From Halichoerus grypus (lineage: Eukaryota > Chordata > Mammalia > Carnivora > Phocidae): a stretch of DNA of 64,000 bases. Within the stretch, counting starts at the first letter, position 1, and each line of letters opens with the position of its first letter. Positions 14,001 to 23,000 of this stretch are shown here, in pieces. A program made the position numbers and the translations under genes. Below the pieces are notes generated by a model that saw nothing but the letters and a program-made list of their open reading frames with translations, ran no database searches and was not told the DNA's origin. The DNA lies in NCBI RefSeq assembly GCF_964656455.1, contig NC_135720.1, positions 105,722,696-105,786,695 on the forward strand, given 5' to 3'.

Positions 14001-17000
14001 AAGTGAACATACTCCTAACAATAAAGAATTCACTTGCATAACCATTGTATACTTATCAAAATTAAGAAATTAACCATAATGTAATACTAGTCTACTGATC
14101 TAATTTCTATTTCACTGGTTGTCCTATTAATGCCCTAAAATGCAAGATTATGGATTGCATTCAGTTGTCATGTTCTTTTACTCTCCTTTTTCTGTAATAG
14201 TTCCTGAATCTTTGTTTCATGACGTTGACATTTTAGAAGAAAAGAAGTCACATATTTGTAGAATGTCCTTTAATTTTGGTTTGTGTGGTGTTTCCTCACA
14301 GTTAAATTTAGGTTATGCATTTTTGACAGGAACATCACAGAAGTGATGCTGAGTTCGTATCAGGTGTTGATTTCAGTCCCATTACTGGTGATGTCAACTT
14401 TGATCATTTGGTTAAGGTGGTGTCTTCAAGGGTTTCTTCACTGGAAAGTTATTATTTTATCCTTTATAATTAGTAAGTAACTTTATAGGAGAGATATTTA
14501 TAGGAATAAATATTCAGTTACTCCTCAAATTTCCTCTGACTAGTTTTAGCATTCATTGGTGATTCTTGCCTGAATCAGTTATTGTGATGGATGTTAAATA
14601 GTGATTTTCTAATTTCATCATTCCTTCTACTTTTATTAGTTGGCTTTCTCCTGTGATGAAGAGCTTCCTGCCCATCCCTCTTCTCCCATTCATTGATCCA
14701 TGTATGTTGGTGTGAACCCATGGACTCTCCATTCAACAAGTTTTAATAATTTACTTTTGATCATTTTCATGCCCAAAGTGCCCCAGATTTCGCCAGTGAA
14801 AGCCCCTTTCAGTTGACTTCTGTGTCTTTTGATATGTCCCCATCATTTTTTGAGTACTTCCTTTTGGCACAAAAAAATGTTCATGATGTCTCTTTGATTC
14901 CATCTCTTCATTTGTGCTTTTAGGAATTCACATACACACTGAGGAAGGAACATAACAAGGCTTCTAAATATTATAGCTTGATGATAGCATGGCAGAACAG
15001 AGTGGGAGAAGATACAATTTCTTCTGTTTGGGTTTAGACTGTTTAGGGATGAGAAATTTAGTTACTAATCCGGTGAGGATTATTTCATGAGAACCTGCAG
15101 TTTAGAATAGGAGATAACATTAGGTGAACCTGAGGCAAAACCTAACACTCAATGCAGGTACCGGTGAAGGATCTTTTTTTTTTTTTTTTTTTTTTTTTCG
15201 TGAAGGATCCTTAAATCAGATAAAGTCAAATATGTGACCGAATGGTTTTTGCCTTCTGAATAATACTTTAGTTTTCTGAAGAAGACTGCCACTGGATTCA
15301 TAGTTTGGGGTTTTTTTTAAAGATTGATTGATTTATTTTAGAGAAAGCGAGAGCATGCTGGGGAGGGGCAGAGGGAGAGAGAGAAGCCTAAGCAGACTCC
15401 AAGCTAAGCACGGAGCTCAATGCAGGGCTTGATCCCAGGACCCTGAGATCATGACCTGAACCAAAACCAAGAGCCGGACGCTTATCCAACTGAGTCACCC
15501 AGGTGCCCCTGGATTCATAGTTAACAACATAAGGACAAATGCATACAAACTTGTATATACCATTTTGGGGATTCATGGAGTTCTGAAGCCTGCCTGTAGA
15601 TCCTTAGCTAATAACTCCTATATAAGAGATAATGTAATCAGTCATCCTTTACCTCCATAGAAACTTCACCTAGGGGTGCCTGAGTGGTTCAGTCAGTTAA
15701 GCGTCTGCCTTTGGCTTAGGTCATGATCCTGGAGTCTTGGGATGGAACCCTGAGTCAGGCTTCCTCCTCAGAGGAGAATCTGCTTCTCCCTCTCCCTTTG
15801 CCCCTCCCCCTGCTTATGCTCATTCTCTCTTATGAATAAAAATTAAAAAAAAAAAGAAGAAAGAAAAGAAACTTCACCTAAACTAGCCCATGTGGAAGGA
15901 GAGTCTTGCTTTTAGGAAGGAATGTTTGTTTGTTTGTTTTTTTAAAGATTCTATTTATTTAATTGACAGAGACACACACAGCGAGAGATGGAACGCAAGC
16001 AGGGGGAGTGGGAGAGGGAGAAGCAGGCTTTCCGCTGAGCAGGGAAACCCGATGCGGGGCTCGATCCCAGGACCCTGGGATCATGACCTGAGCCGAAGGC
16101 AGTCGCTTAACCAACTGAGCCACCCAGGCACCCCAGGAAGGAATGTTTTAAGGGAAAAGATTTTGTCACCATGAACTCTTGGGAGATTACTACTTACAAT
16201 GGAAACATGACTTGTCTTAACTTACTTTCCTTGTGTTTCTTTCTTTTGACATTTAACTACTCAGGGGAAATGCTACGCAAGAAACGAAGGGAGAAAGATG
16301 GCCACAAAGACCCGCTCCTTGTGGAGGTGAGTCGGCTTCAGGATAACATTATGAAGGACATTGCAGAACTTCGACAAGAGGCAGAAGAGGCAGAAAAGAA
16401 GCAGTCTGAACTGGACAAAGTGGCTCAGATCTTGGGAATTAACATTTTGGATAAATCCCAAAAGTCTTCAAATGATAGTAAAGAGACTACAGAGAAGTCT
16501 GGGAAAGCAGAAAAATCTAAGAGCCCAGAAAAAGTGTCATCATCCTCAAATTCCTCTTCCAACAGCAAGGTAACAACTCAGCTTTTCTGTTTCTATTATA
16601 TCTTTTATTTCCATGGACTCCTAAAGAAGCCTTTTAACTAAGCATTCCCTTAGTTTCCTTTTCCAACCTGTTCTTAAAATATTAGTTATTTTTGTAAAGC
16701 ACAGATCAGATCATGGGACTCTACTTCAGAATTTTAGTAGTTCCCATTGCCCACAGAGTAGAATCCCAAATCCTGAGCATTCAGGGCTTTCTATGTTCTT
16801 GTTCTAGCCTTTCCTCCTTAACCCACTCCAGCATGGTTTTCTAATCTTCTTGTAACTTCTATATACCATTTTGTGCATTCACAGTTAGCAACAGGGTCAC
16901 CGCCATGCTGCATAGCCAGTGAATACACTTCAGTTCTCAGATCAGTATTTGAAACCGGGAACCACTGTCTCCTAAAAATGCTTTACTCCCTTGGCTTCTC

Positions 17001-20000
17001 TCACATTTCTTTTCCTCCTAGTGTGCTGGCTGCTGCTACTTAGTCTCCTTTGCTGTGTGTTGTCTTATACCTAATCTTTAAATATTTTAGTTCTGCAGGA
17101 CTCAGTCGTAGCCCAGTTCTCCAGAATTCTGCTCTCTCCCTAGGTCATTTTATCCAGGTCTATGCTGAAATACCATGCTGACAACTTCTGGTTTTATATT
17201 CTAGCTCAGATGAGTTTGGTGAGGTCCAAATTTGAGCGTCCAACAGTTTTACTCACTATTTCCACTTCATTGTTTCATAGACACTTTAACATCAACATAT
17301 CCTGGGGCGTCTGGTTGGCTCAGTCTTTTGAGCGTCTGCCTTTGGCTCGGGTTATGATCTCAGGGTCCTGGGATTGAGCCCCATGTTGGGCTCCCTGCTC
17401 AGCGGGGAGCCTGCTTCTCCCTCTCCCTTTGCAGCTCCCCTTGCTTTTGCACGCGCTCTCTCTCTCTCTGTCAAATAAATAAATAAAATCTTTAAAAAAA
17501 AATAAAGTCAACACATCCTAAACTAAACTAATGATGTACGCATCCTCCCTCTTTCCTGCCTTCAGTGTTCTCCATCTCAGTGGCCCCACTGTCCAACAAT
17601 TTTCATGCCAGTAACCTGAAAACCTTTCTTAGTGCTTCCCTCTCCCTAACTGCTCCATACTGAATCAATGACAGATTCTTCCAGTTCTCCCTCTGACGTA
17701 AACCTCGGTTTCATCCATCTCACCATCTTTATTGCCATCCAAGCCACCTACAATTCCTGCTTGTATGACTACACTCTTAATCCTTTCTCCACATATAGCC
17801 AGTGATTGCAGTACTCCCTTGCCTACGTCTTCAGCCTCATTTCATGCTTCTTTTCCCCCTTGCTCATTATAATTTCATTATTGGCCGTTTCTTCTTTCCT
17901 GCCATGATCCACAGCAGCAAAGTAGATACTTCATACTTTGCCTCCTCTGCACTTAACTCAGTGAACTCAGTTTTAAATTCAAATCTCATGTAAGTGCAAG
18001 ATTGACAGATTCTCTTGGGGCCCCTGGGTGGCTCAGTTGGTTAAGCGTCTGCCTTCAGCTCAGGTTGTGATCCCAGGGCCCTGGGATCGAGCCCCTGCAT
18101 TGGGCTCCCTGCTCCACGGGGTGTCTACTTCTCCCTCTCCCTCTGCCGCTCCCCCTGCTTGTGCTCTTCCTCTCTCTTTCAAATAAATAAATAAAATCTT
18201 AAAAAAACAAAACTTGATTAAGATCATGTCTGTTCTCATGCCCATCTCTTCCACTAAGTAAGAACTCCCTGAGAATAAGAGTAGAACTCATGTATCTTTG
18301 TTTCCAATGGCATCCACTTTGTCTGTTATATAGTAGATACTCACTTAGTGTTGGGGAGATAGAAAAGAGGATATTCTGTATTCTCTATCAACCAAGCTCT
18401 AATTTTTCCATTCTTCCTGGGAGAGTTCTCTTTTTCAGTCAGGTAGGACTATACTCTTTTTATACCAGGGCATTGAGTTCAGGGCCTTTGATGGGAAAAG
18501 AGCTTGAAAGTTCTGGCCTTAGTTGACTTATACATTATTTGGGGCCCATTTGTGCAGTAGCCCCATAATGACCGATCACCTTGATTTGAATGAGACTTCT
18601 TGTTCTCTGAGGCCAACATGGATATGTTACAATTCAGTATTAATTTCAGTAGTAAGGAATGTGTCTACAACCTCTTTCCTACCTGGTTGGTATTTCTTCT
18701 TTCTTTGCCTCTCTTTAAAATGCATAGTTGGTTTAAGGTTTTCTTTCTCTTTCTATTCATTTCATAAAAATAAACACACATACACACAATTCCACAATTC
18801 ATCTACCTATAGGCAACTATCATTAATATCTTGGTATATATTATTCCAACTAATCTTCTGTTTATTAATTCATTAAGCAAATATTTATTGATCTCCAAGA
18901 AAGTGACAGGCACTATTTTAGATGGGGGGGGAAGTATAGTAGGGAACTGTATAGACAAGGTTCTAACTCTCATGAAATAGGAGAAGATAATAAACAAACA
19001 AGTACAGGTTAGGTAATGGCAAGTGTCTAAAAAAAACAGGATAAGGGATATAGAGTAGTTACAGAAAGTTATTCAGATAAGGTGACACTTGACATTCTAT
19101 GCCTATTTACATATCTTTATTGATTATTCAAATGTATTTAGTTACTTGATTTTTTCAGTATATCATGAACATCTTTCCATGTTAATAGGTTTCTATAATA
19201 TCATTTTTAATGACCTTATTTTTTTATTGTTACACGAATACCAACGTTTATTTAACCAGTCAAATCGCCTCCTGTTTGACGCAATAATTTACTTCAGATA
19301 AATGTCAAGGAGTGGAATTGCTAGGTCAAAGGGTATAAAGAATTTTGAGGTGTGTAATATGTATTCCTAGATTATCTTGCAGAAAGATGGTGCTAGTTAA
19401 TACTTGCCAACCGTGTATACATGTGCCTATCCCTTATCTGCTGGGTATGATTTCTTTAGTGACTTTTGAACAAGACTCTAGTAGGGAAAGATTATCTTTG
19501 AAGTTCTAATTTCCCTTTCTCCAGCCTGTCTTCCTCTTCCCACCAGCCCATGTGCCCAGTTCTCTGATCTTTTCTTCTCATTCATACTTACCCTCCCTCT
19601 GTTCCAAATTATTTGTTTTCTATGCCTCCCTCCCCAACATTACCAAAATTCTCGCTTCCTAAGTACCTTGTTCCCAGCTTGCTGACACATGAATTCATAT
19701 TAAAGTATTTATTGTTGATAACTCAGTCTGAAGAGTTGATAATGGGTTTTTTTTGAGTTGATATGTTTTAAAAGAGGATTCATGTTAACTCAAAGGTGTT
19801 AAATTCTAATGATGGTATTTTAGGCAGTTTGAAATATTTTACCCAGATTCTCTTAAGTCATCCCACGTAGATGACTGTCTGCTTTATCTATGCACAACAG
19901 CAGCCCTACTCTCCAGTTTTGCATACCAGCATGTGTCTATGATAAGTGGGTTCACTATTATGTGTTTTCTGCATTTGCTTAACCTGTCAATTACCTGTTC

Positions 20001-23000
20001 CATGTTGTTTTTTCTTTTTTCTTAGTTGTCATTATGATTTCTAAATTTAACTAATGTATTTAATTGCATAGGGAACACATTCAACATCTACCAAAGGCTG
20101 TATAGTAAAAAGACTCCAGTAAATCCTTGTTCTCTACTTCCCCTCTCCGGAGGCAGCCAGTGTTTCCATAATCTTGAGTATTTTTCTAAATATTTTAGGA
20201 TATATAAGTAAATATATTGCCGTTATGATGTATTCTCCATGATCAGGTAGCACTATAGTTCTGTTTGAGCCTTGTAGACAAATTTCTCATGAGGTTTTCC
20301 CCAGTTTATATAGCTGTAGGCACTGAAAATATGGTCATGTGGCCCTGTATCGATTATTGCGGTAAGCTACCTGCTTTTTCTGAGGAAGACAGATCTAGAA
20401 TTCCTTCTGAGTGCAGGTGTTTTCCCTCTAGGAATCAAAGGTAAACAGTGAGAATTCCCATACTAAGAGCCCCAAGCCTGCCGAGAGCCCCCAGCCAGCT
20501 GCTAAGCAGGCTGATGAGCCTGTTGCTGCCTATGAGTATTATGATGCTGGCAATCACTGGTGCAAAGACTGCAACACCATCTGTGGAACCATGTTTGACT
20601 TCTTCACTCATATGCACAATAAGAAGCACACACAGGTAGGTATCTTGCCCGCTATTATTTCCATTCTCGCCCTCCTTCCCCTCAAACTTCTACACCCCCA
20701 TCTGCATTACAAAGCTGGAAAATGAAACATTCTCATATGGGCAGGAGCCCCAATCTGAAGAGCCAAGAGATACCAACAAAGGAGACACCATCCCCAGGAC
20801 TCAGTCCAGGGGACCTGCCTGTAACTAAACACCATGACAAGTGTAAGTGAGGCTTCTGCCTCTTTTGATTCCTTGAGTACCTGATTATTTGTTTCATTTT
20901 ATCCGTTGCTAGTACTTGCTCTAACATGTGTTTACCTTTTCCACAGGTGATTTCCGTTTAAACAGTTGGCAGAGGGGGTGGGGGTGGGTAGCTGGGGGTT
21001 TCTGGTCCCCCCTGGTGTGGGGGAGAAAAAGAGAAAAGTGGGTCATTGAGTTTTAGTGCTGTTGTGTGAGCGCCTCTGCCTCTTGCAAATAGACACTGGA
21101 TCCCTACAACAGACCTTGGGCTTCAAAGACCCAGAGTGAGGCCAAGCAAGATGCTGTAAAGCGAACTGACAAGATAACTGTTCCTGCAAAAGGTATGATC
21201 CCCCCTGCCTCCTTTGTAGTTTCCTTACATTTAGCCAAATAAGAGTCCCCTGAACTAAGGTGCTAGGAAGCAGCATAGGGTGAGACATAACCATTTTGTT
21301 AACAAAGGTGTAAGAATGCCTTCTATGTGCAAAATAGATCCTGAAGAAATAAAGAGATCTATACGACAAAAATGATCTCCACCCATATGGCCAAAATTCT
21401 AACAACTGTTAAACATATACATACCCACTTTAAAATATAACTGAGGGATGCCTGGCTGACCCAGCCGGCAGAGCATGCAGCTCTTGATCTTGGGGTCATG
21501 AGTTCAAGCCCCATACTGGGCGTGGAGCCTACTTAAAAAAAAATTTTTTTTTAGTGTATATATAACTTTTTTTGTCACTGACTTATGTACCAAAATCTTA
21601 TTTATTTGAAATCCAGGTAAAAGAACAATAAAAGGTATAGTAATTTAACTGCTTTTTCACCTGAGAACTATAAAATATTTTTGAATAGTTGTTATTGGGG
21701 GTAGGTTGAGAAGTAGAAAGTTTGTCTTTATACTTCTCAATTTCTTACCTTCGTTAAGTAGTCAGTGCTAATTTATAGAAGGTAGATTCCTGAGTATTTA
21801 ATACCAGCATGAGAGATCCTCATACAAATGGTAATGAGCTATTTGGGAGTATAGTTTTTAAATTTCCTACAATACTTAGTGGTAGTTGGAGTTTGAGGAG
21901 CATCAACAACAGAACTGAGTCTGGCACAGGAAACTCCTGAATTAACTAGGTAATGTTCCCAAGAGGGGGAAGGGCTAGAGGTCCTGAGTTTCAAGTTTTA
22001 AATTGGAAAGACTGTGCCATTTAGATTCATCTAAATGCTACTTCTGACTTGAAAGTGGGTAAGGTCCTGTATACCGTTGACTTTTTTATTGCAAAGGGGA
22101 AGTGGGATTTCCTTTACTGACATCCTGGGTGGAAATGACTTATTTTCTTGACTTCTTCTTTCAGGTTCTGAGTTTCTGATTCCCATCACTGGATATTACT
22201 GCCAGCTCTGTGAGGAATTTTTGGGGGATCCAATTTCTGGAGAGCAACATGTGAAGGGTCACCAGCACAATGAGAAATACAAGGTTGGTCTTTGTAGTAG
22301 TTGTGGAGTTTTCCACTTTCTACAGTAATCCTTTTGACTTTGTCAAACAACTTCAGAGTCAGAAAAACTCATTAATACTTTAAATTCCATGTAATTACTA
22401 GGAAGGTCTCTTCAGTCCTATTAAGAGATGCTGACCTGGTAGAACCATCTGTATCCTTGAAGAAGATAACTCTACTTTAAGGGTTTCTACCAATTGAATT
22501 CCAACAGTAACAGGGCCAAGATTTTCTTTCTTACTGTATTTTGACCAGTTGTTGAGCCTTTATCTTTTCTCTTCCCAGAAATATGTGGTTGAAAACCCAT
22601 TGTATGAGGAGCGGCGGAATCTGGACCGCCAAGCTGGCTTGGCTGTGGTCCTAGAGACAGAACGGCGACGACAGAGTGAGCTAAAGCGTAAACTTAGTGA
22701 GAAACCAAAGGAAGAAAAGAAAGAAAAAAAGGCAAAGGTCATGAAGGAAGTAAAAGAGGATGACAAAGTCTCTGAAGAACTAGAGGACCAACTCTCTGAG
22801 GGTGGGAACTCCCCTGAAAAGGCTGAAAGTAAAAGGAAGGGTAACATCAAACTCCAATTAAAGGAAGAGGTAAAGAAAGAATCACCGTCTTCCTCTTTCG
22901 GGAAATTCAGCTGGAAGAAGCCAGAGAAAGAAGAGGAAAAAAGTTCAATGGCCACAAGTATTCCCAAGGAAGAGGTGGTAGAAAACAGTAAGGACAAAGA

